In this document: positions 30,260 to 37,691 of the stretch, piece after piece
How the letters are laid out: each line of letters opens with the position of its first letter
How positions within the stretch are numbered: position 1 is the first letter of the stretch
From: Bacteroidaceae bacterium
GTDB lineage: Bacteria > Bacteroidota > Bacteroidia > Bacteroidales > Bacteroidaceae
Reading direction: 5' to 3'
DNA: 37,691 nt
Assembly (NCBI GenBank): GCA_030843315.1
Contig: JAUUPT010000040.1
Coordinates: forward strand, 1-37,691
The notes under the pieces: model-generated
The model's input: only the letters and a program-made list of their open reading frames with translations
Database searches by the model: none
Told to the model about the DNA's origin: nothing
Made by a program: the position numbers and the translations under genes

Positions 30260-31255
30260 ATGAAAACAATATTATCCCGCCTCTTCAACCACGAAGAGCT
30301 TACCTCGGAGGAAACCAAGCAAATCCTCCTCAACATCACCCGAGAGATGTATCCCGAGGCACAAATCGCTGCCTTGCTCACCGCCTTCCAGATGCGCGGC
30401 ATCACCGTGGACGAACTCATCGGCTTCCGCGAAGCACTGATGGAAACGCGCGTCCCCATAGACTTCAGTCCCTACCGTCCCATCGACATCGTAGGCACGG
30501 GCGGCGACGGCAAAAACACATTCAACATCTCCACCTGCGCCTGCTTCGTAGTGGCAGGAGCCGGCTACAAGGTTGCCAAGCACGGCAACTACGGCGCTAC
30601 CTCCGTCAGCGGGGCAAGCAACGTCATCGAGCAGCACGGCGTCCGCTTCACCAACGACCCCGACACGCTACGCCGCAGCATGGACGAGTGCAACATCGCC
30701 TACCTGCACGCACAGCTTTTCAATCCGGCAATGAAATTCGTCGGCCCCGTTCGCAAGGCGCTCGGTGTGCGCACGCTCTTCAATCTGCTGGGCCCGTTGG
30801 TCAACCCCTGCAAGCCCGCCTACCAGCTGCTCGGTGTGGCCGACCTCTCGCAGATGCGCCTCTACACCAACGTATTCTACAAGCTGGGCATCGACTTTGC
30901 CGTAGTCAACAGCCTGGACAGCTACGACGAAATCTCCCTCACCGACGAGTTCAAGGTGATGACGCGCCACTACGAACGCATCTACCGTCCGCAGGCGCTC
31001 GGCTTCAGTGATGCCCGCCCCGAAGAACTCTTTGGCGGTGCGTGCAAGGAAGACGCCGCCCGCATCTTCGACAACATCCTCCGTTGCCAGGCCACACCGG
31101 CGCAGACGCAGTGCGTCATCGTCAACGCCGCCTTCGCCATCCAAATTATGGAGCCGCAGAAGGAGATCGAAGAGTGCATCGCCATCGCCCACGAGTCGCT
31201 GGAAAGCGGACGGGCGCTGGAGACGCTGAAGAAATTCATAGAAATCAATAATTAA
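30260..31255 (+). CDS. trpD: Anthranilate phosphoribosyltransferase
   Basis: 331 residues. It transfers the phosphoribosyl group of PRPP to anthranilate. The motif GTGGDGKNTFNISTCACFVVAGAGYKVAKHGNYGATS binds PRPP. NPAMKFVGPVRKALGVRTLFNLLGPLVNP and the DEISLTDEFKV metal-binding acidic pair are typical. It is encoded as its own protein, not fused to trpG. A long hairpin (31258-31345) separates it from trpC. Confidence 0.96.
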   Translation: MKTILSRLFNHEELTSEETKQILLNITREMYPEAQIAALLTAFQMRGITVDELIGFREALMETRVPIDFSPYRPIDIVGTGGDGKNTFNISTCACFVVAGAGYKVAKHGNYGATSVSGASNVIEQHGVRFTNDPDTLRRSMDECNIAYLHAQLFNPAMKFVGPVRKALGVRTLFNLLGPLVNPCKPAYQLLGVADLSQMRLYTNVFYKLGIDFAVVNSLDSYDEISLTDEFKVMTRHYERIYRPQALGFSDARPEELFGGACKEDAARIFDNILRCQATPAQTQCVIVNAAFAIQIMEPQKEIEECIAIAHESLESGRALETLKKFIEINN

Positions 31256-31257
31256 AC

Positions 31258-31345
31258 TCACCACAGATTACACAGATTTACACAGATTATTTCTTTAAAT
31301 ACAGATTACTTTAAAATCTGTGTTAATCTGTGTAATCTGTGGTGA
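31258..31345 (+). repeat. 31-bp inverted repeat between trpD and trpC
   Basis: Left arm 31258-31288 and right arm 31315-31345 are reverse complements at 30 of 31 positions, with a 26-nt loop. Each arm is built from CACAGATTA-type words. This is a common Bacteroides intergenic repeat. In the mRNA it would form a very stable hairpin 18 nt before the trpC start, possibly protecting the upstream message. Confidence 0.75.
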
Positions 31346-31363
31346 ATCAAAAAACATACAATC

Positions 31364-32221
31364 ATGAACGATATCTTATCCGAAATAATAGCAAACAAGC
31401 AGGTCGAGATAGCCATGCAGAAGCAAGCCGTCTCCCGCGAGCATCTGATGGAACAGGTCGAAGCCATCTTACAGGAAGATGCCTCCCCCCGCCGCAGCAT
31501 GAAGCGTGCCCTCGCCGCCTCGTCCACCGGCATCATCTCCGAGTTCAAGCGCCGCTCCCCCTCCAAAGGCTGGATACACCCCGACGCCCAAGCGGACGTC
31601 ATCCCCCCGGCCTACGAGTCCGCCGGCGCTGCCGCCCTCTCCATCCTCACCGACGAGAAGTTCTTCGGCGGCACCCTGCGCGACATCCGCACTGCCCGCC
31701 CCCTGGTCGGCATCCCCATCCTGCGCAAGGACTTCATCATCGACAGCTACCAACTGCTGCAAGCCCGCATCGTCGGTGCCGACGCCGTGCTGCTCATCGC
31801 CGCCTGCCTCACGCCCGAACAATGCGCCACCCTCACCGCCCAAGCCCACGAACTCGGTCTCGAAGTGCTGCTCGAAGTTCACAGCCCCAGCGAGCTCTCC
31901 TATATAAATAAGGAAGTAGATATGGTAGGCGTCAACAACCGCAACCTCGGCTCGTTCGTCACCGACGTGGAAAACTCCTTCCGCATCGCCGAACAACTGC
32001 GCGAAGCCGTCCTTGCAGTAAGTTCCGTCCCGGGAAGCAGCGAGCAAGAAAGCTCCGCCCCGGACACCCTCCCCCTCCTCGTCTCCGAAAGCGGCATCTC
32101 CAGTCCCGACACCATCCGCAGCCTGCGCACCGCCGGCTTCCGTGGTTTCCTCATCGGAGAAACGTTTATGAAGACCGGACAACCGGGTGAGGCGCTCAAA
32201 GAAATGATAAGTAATTTGTAA
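31364..32221 (+). CDS. trpC: Indole-3-glycerol phosphate synthase
   Basis: 285 residues against about 260 for most relatives. TIM-barrel motifs: SEFKRRSPSKGWI, SILTDEKFFGGTL, PILRKDFIID, LLEVHSPSEL, GVNNRNLGSF, VSESGISSPD and FLIGETFMKTG. The extra length is a Ser/Glu-rich insert at about 216-236 between the helix QLREAVLAV and the strand PLLVSESGI. It probably forms a surface loop. The protein is single-function (trpF is separate). trpF begins 11 nt downstream. Confidence 0.94.
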   Translation: MNDILSEIIANKQVEIAMQKQAVSREHLMEQVEAILQEDASPRRSMKRALAASSTGIISEFKRRSPSKGWIHPDAQADVIPPAYESAGAAALSILTDEKFFGGTLRDIRTARPLVGIPILRKDFIIDSYQLLQARIVGADAVLLIAACLTPEQCATLTAQAHELGLEVLLEVHSPSELSYINKEVDMVGVNNRNLGSFVTDVENSFRIAEQLREAVLAVSSVPGSSEQESSAPDTLPLLVSESGISSPDTIRSLRTAGFRGFLIGETFMKTGQPGEALKEMISNL

Positions 32222-32231
32222 TCATCGCCCT

Positions 32232-32840
32232 ATGAATTTAATAACCAAAGTATGCGGCATGACCCGCGCCGACAACATCCGCAGCGTAGAGCAACTGGGC
32301 GTAGACATGATAGGTTTCATCTTCTACCCCAAGTCCCCCCGCTGCCTGCTCGAAATGCCCGACTACCTGCCCACCCGTGCCAAGCGCGTCGGCGTCTTCG
32401 TCAACGCGAGCAAGGAAGACATCCTCATGTATGCCGACCGCTTCGCCCTGGACTGCATCCAGCTCCACGGCAGCGAATCACCCGAATACTGCCGTTCCCT
32501 GCTCGCCGCCGGCCAGCGTCTTATCAAGGCATTCTCCATCGCCCTGCCCAAAGACCTGCTCGCCGTCTCCGCCTACAACGGCCTGTGCGACTACTACCTC
32601 TTCGATACCAAAACCCCGCAGTACGGTGGCTCCGGCAACCAGTTCGACTGGAACATCCTGAACCGCTACAACGGCCCCACTCCCTTCCTGCTCAGCGGCG
32701 GAATCAATTCTTATAGCGCCAAAGCCATCAAAGAATTCCATCACCCCCGCTTTGCCGGCATCGACCTCAACAGCCGTTTTGAAACCGCTCCGGGCATCAA
32801 AGATGTAGAACGCATCGAAACATTTCTGAAAGAACTCTGA
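32232..32840 (+). CDS. trpF: Phosphoribosylanthranilate isomerase
   Basis: 202 residues. It carries out the Amadori rearrangement before TrpC. The N-terminal KVCGMTRADNI holds the catalytic Cys, followed by GFIFYPKSPR, DCIQLHGSESP, YLFDTKTPQYGGSGNQFDW (general-acid Asp) and FLLSGGINSYSA. The C-terminal GIDLNSRFETAPGIKD matches the phosphate-binding end. Not fused to trpC, as usual in Bacteroides. trpA follows 75 nt later. Confidence 0.94.
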   Translation: MNLITKVCGMTRADNIRSVEQLGVDMIGFIFYPKSPRCLLEMPDYLPTRAKRVGVFVNASKEDILMYADRFALDCIQLHGSESPEYCRSLLAAGQRLIKAFSIALPKDLLAVSAYNGLCDYYLFDTKTPQYGGSGNQFDWNILNRYNGPTPFLLSGGINSYSAKAIKEFHHPRFAGIDLNSRFETAPGIKDVERIETFLKEL

Positions 32841-32914
32841 CGATGTAAACAACCCATTCGTCTTATAATTTATCTCACGTAATTTATAATTAGTAATCAG
32901 TAATTTAAAATAGT

Positions 32915-33691
32915 ATGAATCGCATTAACCAACTCTTCCAGGACAGCCCCAAGAACCTGCTGTCCATCTACTTCTGCGCCGGCTGTCCCACCCTCGACGG
33001 TACCGCCGACGTCATCCGCGCCCTCGAACGCAACGGCGTGCAAATGATTGAAATCGGCATTCCCTTCAGCGACCCCATGGCAGACGGCATCGTCATCCAG
33101 AACGCCGCCACCCGCGCCTTGCGCAACGGTATGTCCCTCCGCCTCCTCTTCGAGCAACTGCGCGACATCCGCCGCGACGTCCGCATCCCTCTCGTCCTGA
33201 TGGGCTACCTCAACCCCATCATGCAGTTCGGCTTCGAAGCCTTCTGCCGGCAGTGCGCCGAGTGCGGCATCGACGGCGTCATCATCCCCGACCTCCCCTT
33301 CCGCGACTACGAAGCGTCCTACAAAGCCATCGCCCTGAAATACGACATCCGCGTCATCATGCTCATCACCCCCGAAACCAGCGAAGCCCGCGTCCGCGAA
33401 ATCGACGCCCACACCGACGGTTTCATTTATATGGTGTCCAGTGCCGCCACCACCGGCGCCCAACATGATTTCGACGCCGCCAAGCAATCCTACTTCAAGA
33501 AGATAGAAGACCTGCAACTGCGCAACCCCCGCATGGTCGGCTTCGGCATCAGCAACAAGCAGACCTTCGACGCCGCCTGCGCCCACTCCTCCGGCGCCAT
33601 CATCGGCAGCCGCTTCGTCACCCTGCTCAACGAAGCTGACGGCGATGCGGAAAAAGCGATCACGCAACTGAAAGAAGACCTGAAGAAGTAA
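32915..33691 (+). CDS. trpA: Tryptophan synthase alpha chain
   Basis: 258 residues. It cleaves indole-3-glycerol phosphate to indole, which passes to TrpB. Catalytic Glu46 (MIEIGIPFSDPMADG) and Asp57 are present. LLMGYLNP-like VLMGYLNPIMQFG and IIPDLPFRDY follow, then SSAATTGAQ in place of the usual SRAGVTG loop, and GFGISNKQTF, GAIIGSRFV. Last gene of the operon. An inverted repeat lies beyond it. Confidence 0.96.
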   Translation: MNRINQLFQDSPKNLLSIYFCAGCPTLDGTADVIRALERNGVQMIEIGIPFSDPMADGIVIQNAATRALRNGMSLRLLFEQLRDIRRDVRIPLVLMGYLNPIMQFGFEAFCRQCAECGIDGVIIPDLPFRDYEASYKAIALKYDIRVIMLITPETSEARVREIDAHTDGFIYMVSSAATTGAQHDFDAAKQSYFKKIEDLQLRNPRMVGFGISNKQTFDAACAHSSGAIIGSRFVTLLNEADGDAEKAITQLKEDLKK

Positions 33692-33726
33692 TTAATAAAT
33701 TGCTTGCAAATGCACTCATTTTTAGG

Positions 33727-33793
33727 CACGGATTACGCGAATTTTTCTAACTCAACCATACAATTACGCAGCTTTTAATCCGCGTAATCCGTG
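33727..33793 (+). repeat. Inverted repeat after the trp operon
   Basis: CACGGATTACGCG (33727-33739) and its exact complement CGCGTAATCCGTG (33781-33793), extended by TTTAGG/CCTAAA outside with a 9-nt insert in the right arm. A known style of Bacteroides intergenic repeat. It may serve as the operon end; there is no clear T run. Confidence 0.65.
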
Positions 33794-33835
33794 TAATCCA
33801 TACCTAAAATGGATTCAGCATATCACTTTTTTCGT

Positions 33836-33843
33836 TATCTTTG
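33836..33843 (+). promoter_or_regulatory. -7 box for the asparaginase gene
   Basis: TATCTTTG, perfect -7 match; the -33 position reads ATTC, a poor match. It overlaps the TTG at 33841, which argues against that TTG as a start codon. Confidence 0.45.
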
Positions 33844-33867
33844 TGCCCAAAAAAGAACCCAAATGCG

Positions 33868-34914
33868 ATGTTCATGAAAGTTGATTGCCCTTCCGTATTG
33901 CTGATTTACACTGGCGGAACTATCGGAATGATAGAAAACCCCGAGACCGGTGCCCTCGAAAACTTCAACTTCGACCACCTGCTCAAGCACGTCCCCGAGC
34001 TGAAACGTTTCAACTACCGCATCTCCTCCTACCAGTTCGATCCGCCTATCGACTCCTCCGACATGGAACCCTCCCTTTGGGCGAAGATAGTCAAAATCAT
34101 CAACTACAACTACGACTACTTCGACGGCTTCGTCATCCTACACGGCACCGACACCATGTCCTACACCGCATCTGCCCTCAGCTTCATGCTTGAAAACCTC
34201 TCCAAGCCCGTCATCCTCACCGGCTCGCAGCTCCCCATCGGCACCCTGCGCACCGACGGCAAAGAGAACCTCATCACCTCCATCGAGATAGCCGCCGCCA
34301 AGAACCCCGACGGCACCCCGATAGTGCCCGAAGTCTGCATCTTCTTCGAAAACGAACTGATGCGCGGCAACCGCACCACCAAGATCAACGCCGAAAACTT
34401 CAACGCCTTCCGGTCGTTCAACTACCCCCCGCTCGCCAAAGCCGGCATCCACATCCGCTACAGCGAGCACCGCATCCGCCGTCCCGACCTGTCGCGCCCC
34501 ATGAAGCCCCACTACCTCTTCGACACTAACGTCGTCGTACTCACCCTCTTCCCCGGCATCCAGGAGACCATCATCAACTCCGTGCTCCACGTTCCCGGTC
34601 TGAAAGCCGTCGTGCTCAAAACCTTCGGCTCCGGCAACGCCCCGCAGAAGGACTGGTTCATCCGCCAACTCAAAGACGCCACCGACCGCGGCATCGTCAT
34701 CGTCAACATCACCCAGTGCCAAAGCGGTGCCGTCGAGATGGAACGCTACGAAACCGGCCTGCAACTTCTCCAAGCCGGCGTCATCAGCGGTTACGACAGC
34801 ACCCCCGAATGCGCCGTCACCAAACTCATGTTCCTCCTCGGCCACGGTCTGAGCCAAGCCGAAATCCGCTACCGAATGAATTCCGATCTGGCCGGAGAAA
34901 TTAGCAAACAATAA
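33868..34914 (+). CDS. ansA: L-asparaginase, type I (cytoplasmic)
   Basis: 348 residues from ATG 33868; ATG 33874 is possible too. The 33841 reading is excluded because it lies in the promoter. It hydrolyses asparagine to aspartate and ammonia. First catalytic Thr in LLIYTGGTIGM, second in VILHGTDTMSYTASAL, plus VILTGSQLPIG. No signal peptide, so it is the cytoplasmic form with lower affinity. It has a C-terminal allosteric-type domain (about 215-348: VLTLFPGI, VLKTFGSGNAP, NITQCQSGAV). Single gene, not linked functionally to its neighbours apart from nitrogen metabolism. Confidence 0.92.
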   Translation: MFMKVDCPSVLLIYTGGTIGMIENPETGALENFNFDHLLKHVPELKRFNYRISSYQFDPPIDSSDMEPSLWAKIVKIINYNYDYFDGFVILHGTDTMSYTASALSFMLENLSKPVILTGSQLPIGTLRTDGKENLITSIEIAAAKNPDGTPIVPEVCIFFENELMRGNRTTKINAENFNAFRSFNYPPLAKAGIHIRYSEHRIRRPDLSRPMKPHYLFDTNVVVLTLFPGIQETIINSVLHVPGLKAVVLKTFGSGNAPQKDWFIRQLKDATDRGIVIVNITQCQSGAVEMERYETGLQLLQAGVISGYDSTPECAVTKLMFLLGHGLSQAEIRYRMNSDLAGEISKQ

Positions 34915-35242
34915 CCTTTAAAAAAATGTATTTTATTTTACTAAACCTGTGATTTACAGGAAAAAAAGCCATTCAATATTTGACGATATTAGGACTAAAC
35001 TTGTTTTATCTGCCCAAACAAAACATTAAATAGTGTTAACTAACGTGCTTTTCTTTACCATAAATAAGGCGTATTAGTTTAATTAAGTGTATTTTTGCTT
35101 GTGATCAAATAAAGCAACTGTTAAGGGTGGGAAAAAGCACCAGATATGGAGGCCCGTTTCTGTACACAGCTTTTATTGGTTGAAGAAATTGAAATAACTT
35201 ATTAACATCCTATTTATTGCAACTAAATAAGCAAACATAACA
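34915..35242 (+). promoter_or_regulatory. Leader region before the exopolysaccharide-type operon
   Basis: 328 bp without a gene. A small CCTGT/ACAGG hairpin with an A run lies at about 34946-34967. A -7 box TATTTTTG at 35090-35097 lacks a good -33 box. It implies a leader of ~140 nt. This contains GGTG/CACC (about 35126-35142) and GATATGGAGGCCC, a G-rich stretch unlike the surrounding A/T-rich DNA. It could be a structured regulatory leader; I recognise no riboswitch class. Confidence 0.35.
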
Positions 35243-35602
35243 ATGAAGAAGATATTATTTGTAGACGATAAACCTGCCATAGGCAAGGTACTCTCAGTGT
35301 ATTTGGGCCAGGAAAACGAGCTGGTATATTTAGAAGATCCCATTCAAGCCATCGAGTGGCTGAACGAAGGAAACGAACCGGCTCTCATCATCTCCGACAT
35401 CCGTATGCCCAAAATGACCGGAAGTGAATTTCTGGCTTATCTGAAAGGTAATGCAATGTTTAAAGATATTCCGGTTGTCATGCTTTCCAGTGAAGAGAGT
35501 ACCACTGAACGCATTCACCTCCTCGAAGCCGGAGCCGAAGATTATATTCTGAAGCCCTTCAACCCGATGGAACTCAAGGCCCGTATTAAGAAATTCCTCT
35601 GA
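35243..35602 (+). CDS. Single-domain response regulator (receiver only)
   Basis: 119 residues: a complete receiver domain with no output domain. The acidic pair is in LFVDDKPA, the phospho-acceptor Asp in LIISDIRMPKMTG, the Ser/Thr switch in VVMLSSEES and the Lys in DYILKPFNP. Such proteins pass phosphate or bind partners instead of DNA. No kinase lies nearby. It begins an operon with the sugar transferase 13 nt downstream, whose N-terminus resembles a degenerate receiver, so the two may interact. Inference: control of exopolysaccharide initiation. Confidence 0.85.
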   Translation: MKKILFVDDKPAIGKVLSVYLGQENELVYLEDPIQAIEWLNEGNEPALIISDIRMPKMTGSEFLAYLKGNAMFKDIPVVMLSSEESTTERIHLLEAGAEDYILKPFNPMELKARIKKFL

Positions 35603-35615
35603 ACAGAATGAGATT

Positions 35616-36794
35616 ATGATGGATATGTTATACTATATTTACGTAGGGAACAACCGTACCACAATCGAACACCTGAATAAAGTGACGAATGGTATGTTCA
35701 TGGCTGTCTCTTCGTGCAATAAAGCAGCGAAAGTCATTGACGGCATTCGCGAAAGATATAACACATCCCTACTTTACGAACAGAGCAATGATGCAGAAAA
35801 AGACAGTCAGGAAATTGCTTTCCTGCACAAGCGCTTTCCACGCGTCTATATAATCCTTGTCACAGAGAAACTGTTAAGCGAGCACCGAAAAATTTACTTG
35901 CAAGCGGGGGTCAATAATACGTTATCCCCCACTGCCAGTGAAGACAGCATTCAGCAGATGACCAAATTCTTAGTTCTTCGCAAAGAGCATAGATTGCAAG
36001 AATTCAGCCAAACTCACCGCAAACTCCTCAACACTTTCCAGTTACCAATCTGGAAACGTGCATTTGACATCCTTTTTGCACTTGCAGTATTGATTATACT
36101 ATCTCCCCTGCTCATTGCCACGGCAATTGCCATCCGCATGGAGAGCAAGGGCAAAATAATCTACAAATCACAACGCGTCGGGAGCAACTACAAGATATTC
36201 GATTTCTTGAAATTCCGTTCCATGTACACCAATGCGGACAAGCGGTTGAAGGAACTGAACGCCCTCAACCAGTATAAGATAGAAGAAGAACTGACGGATG
36301 AGCGCCCCGAGATTCGTTTTGACGATCTCATAGGCACCCCCGAAGAAGAAGCTTCCCTATTCATTTCGGACGATTTTGTAATCTCCGAAGAAGAACTGTT
36401 AAAGAAGAAAGAACAAAGCAAACAAAATACGTTTGTCAAGTTGGAGAACGATCCGCGCGTCACCCGCGTCGGCCGTTTCATCCGCAAATACAGCATTGAC
36501 GAACTCCCCCAACTCTTCAACGTCCTGAAAGGCGACATGAGCATCGTCGGCAACCGCCCCCTGCCCCTCTACGAAGCAGAACTGCTGACCAGCGACACCT
36601 ACATCGAACGTTTCATGGCCCCCGCCGGACTGACCGGATTATGGCAAGTAGAAAAGCGTGGTGGTGCCGGCAAACTGTCCGCCGAAGAACGGAAACAGCT
36701 GGATATAAAATATGCCCGCGAATTTTCATTCTGGATGGATATGAAAATTCTGCTGAAAACGGTAACAGCATTTGTGCAGAAAGAGAACGTATAA
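35616..36794 (+). CDS. Undecaprenyl-phosphate sugar phosphotransferase with pseudo-receiver N-domain
   Basis: 392 residues. Residues ~1-125 look like a receiver fold (LYYIYVGNN, RVYIILVTEKLLSEHRKIYLQAGVNNTLSPTA) but lack the phospho-acceptor Asp and the Lys, so it is probably not phosphorylated. One membrane segment (about 146-170, FDILFALAVLIILSPLLIATAIAI). The catalytic part has KIFDFLKFRSMYTNADKRL and, after an acidic insert of about 65 residues, NDPRVTRVGRFIRKYSIDELPQLFNVLKGDMSIVGNRPLP and GLTGLWQV. This is the PF02397 bacterial sugar transferase family (WbaP/PglC-type). It starts polysaccharide repeat synthesis by loading a sugar phosphate on undecaprenyl phosphate at the inner membrane. 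Confidence 0.88.
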   Translation: MMDMLYYIYVGNNRTTIEHLNKVTNGMFMAVSSCNKAAKVIDGIRERYNTSLLYEQSNDAEKDSQEIAFLHKRFPRVYIILVTEKLLSEHRKIYLQAGVNNTLSPTASEDSIQQMTKFLVLRKEHRLQEFSQTHRKLLNTFQLPIWKRAFDILFALAVLIILSPLLIATAIAIRMESKGKIIYKSQRVGSNYKIFDFLKFRSMYTNADKRLKELNALNQYKIEEELTDERPEIRFDDLIGTPEEEASLFISDDFVISEEELLKKKEQSKQNTFVKLENDPRVTRVGRFIRKYSIDELPQLFNVLKGDMSIVGNRPLPLYEAELLTSDTYIERFMAPAGLTGLWQVEKRGGAGKLSAEERKQLDIKYAREFSFWMDMKILLKTVTAFVQKENV

Positions 36795-36826
36795 TTAAAA
36801 ACAGTAAGAACTATATTAGTTTTAAT

Positions 36827-37660
36827 ATGATAAGAAGATATACCAAACTCATAGTTTACAGCCTAATCCTCTCAGGATTGCTGGCGGTGCCGTTATCTGC
36901 AACAGCGCAGGAGTTGACGAGGGAAGAACGTCTCAAGGCTTTGGAAAGACTGAAAATGGAAGATGAAAAGATGGAAGCCAATACATTGGGGCTTGCTACT
37001 CAAAATGTTCCGACAGAATTAGAGAAATTAGAGCTCCCTCCACTTTCTGTATTTTTAGATGCTGTGACAGAGAATGCAACTGTAAAGCGTGCGCAGTCAC
37101 AAGTGGAGCAAGTCAAGAATGAATACCGCCTACAAAAACGGGATTGGCTGAACTATTTTCGTCTAAATGGTAATTATTCTTATGGACGCTATAATATTAT
37201 TGGCAATGCAAGTGATGAGTTTACCCCTGCATACCAGACAACGATGGAAAATGCACAGCATACTTTCAATGTAGGGGCCAGTGTAGGCGTTAGTATTGGA
37301 GATTTAGTGAACCGTCCTCTTAAATTAAAAAAATACAGATATGATATTGAGCAATTACAATATGTTCAAGAAGAAGTGATGGAAGAGCGTCGGTTGAGAG
37401 TATTGGAAGCATATAATGCAGTAACAGAACAACTTGCTACGATTAAAGCAAAAGCAGAAACTGCAGCACTATATAATGCGCAAATGAAAATATCTGAAAA
37501 TAACTTCATACAAGGCTCAATAGATATTATATCTCTGTCCTTGGAACGTTCACGTCGCACCGGTGCTGTTACCAATTATGAGCAGAGTCGTGTGGCTCTC
37601 CATAAATCAATCATACTATTAGAGATGCTGACTAATTTAAAAATAATCAAAGAAAAATAG
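36827..37660 (+). CDS. TolC-like outer-membrane protein of a polysaccharide operon
   Basis: 277 residues from ATG 36827; a reading open from 36641 overlaps the sugar transferase and is rejected. Signal peptide (SLILSGLLAVPLSATAQ). Residues ~65-270 form long helices with one beta-rich section (NYFRLNGNYSYGRYNIIGN, FNVGASVGVSIGDLV), as in one half of a TolC protomer: LPPLSVFLDAVTENATVKRAQSQVEQVKNEYRL, then VMEERRLRVLEAYNAVTEQLATIKAKAE. It is about 60% of the usual TolC length, so it is a single-repeat form or a variant. Codon use is more A/T-rich than in the genes before. A role in export of the polysaccharide is inferred from position. Confidence 0.65.
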   Translation: MIRRYTKLIVYSLILSGLLAVPLSATAQELTREERLKALERLKMEDEKMEANTLGLATQNVPTELEKLELPPLSVFLDAVTENATVKRAQSQVEQVKNEYRLQKRDWLNYFRLNGNYSYGRYNIIGNASDEFTPAYQTTMENAQHTFNVGASVGVSIGDLVNRPLKLKKYRYDIEQLQYVQEEVMEERRLRVLEAYNAVTEQLATIKAKAETAALYNAQMKISENNFIQGSIDIISLSLERSRRTGAVTNYEQSRVALHKSIILLEMLTNLKIIKEK

Positions 37661-37669
37661 ATATTTACT

Positions 37670-37691
37670 ATGGATATTGCACAATTTATAT
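37670..37691 (+). CDS. Start of a further gene, cut by the window edge
   Basis: ATG at 37670 opens MDIAQFI and runs off the window, 9 nt after the TolC-like stop. In exopolysaccharide operons of this kind a Wzz-type chain-length or export protein often follows, but seven residues cannot identify it. Confidence 0.35.

Noticed and set aside
31258..31345. Small invertible promoter between trpD and trpC
   Set aside because: The 26-nt loop is too short to carry a promoter, and the arms are of the common Bacteroides intergenic-repeat type.
33841..33867. Upstream TTG start for the asparaginase
   Set aside because: The TTG is part of the -7 box TATCTTTG; ATG 33868 or 33874 fits the family's start.

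Overview
The window looks like a chromosomal stretch of a gut Bacteroides. Evidence: promoters of the Bacteroidetes type (TTTG, about 19 nt, TAnnTTTG) occur before many genes. It also carries FimA/Mfa-type lipoprotein fimbrillins, a type III glutamine synthetase, an HU/DUF4248 accessory module and a trp operon in the order BEGDCFA. I cannot assign a species.

Layout. 1-3.5 kb: a minus-strand module of DUF4248 protein, replication-initiation-like protein, DnaB-type helicase and HU-family protein. 3.6-4.6 kb: a tyrosine recombinase. 4.6-7.5 kb: a segment bounded by perfect 27-bp inverted sites. It carries a DUF2442/antitoxin-like gene, a coupled AAA-ATPase plus nuclease-like pair, and a gene remnant. 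7.5-16 kb: a fimbrial operon (Rrf2-like protein, fimbrillin, tip-like fimbrillin, Mfa2/FimB-type anchor, third fimbrillin, DUF3868, DUF3575). It is interrupted by an MNT-HEPN toxin-antitoxin cassette with its own ~35-bp inverted repeats. 16-19.3 kb: a glycerophosphodiester phosphodiesterase and the lysine/cell-wall genes dapF-dapL. 19.4-24.3 kb: nitrogen assimilation (outer-membrane barrel, PII, Amt, GlnN). 24.5-26.7 kb: an S37-type peptidase, an HdeD-like membrane protein and a 35-residue membrane peptide. 26.8-33.7 kb: the trp operon with promoter, leader peptide (Trp-Trp-Trp) and attenuator. 33.8-34.9 kb: type I asparaginase. 35.2 kb to the end: start of an exopolysaccharide-type operon (receiver-only regulator, pseudo-receiver/sugar transferase, TolC-like protein, start of another gene).

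Main idea. The recombinase gene ends inside one of two identical, oppositely oriented recombination sites (4605-4631 and 7435-7461). The other site lies 34 nt before the first fimbrial gene. This is the architecture of a phase-variable switch. The DNA between the sites is about 2.8 kb and carries what looks like a defence module, rather than a promoter alone. Inversion would put a different end of that segment, with a promoter-like sequence, in front of the fimbriae. In the orientation given I see no good promoter reading into the fimbrial operon, so this copy may be OFF. The geometry is read directly from the sequence; the switching and the defence role are inference.

The fimbrial operon also hosts the inverted-repeat-flanked toxin-antitoxin cassette, so the region appears to be a hot spot for small selfish or defence modules.
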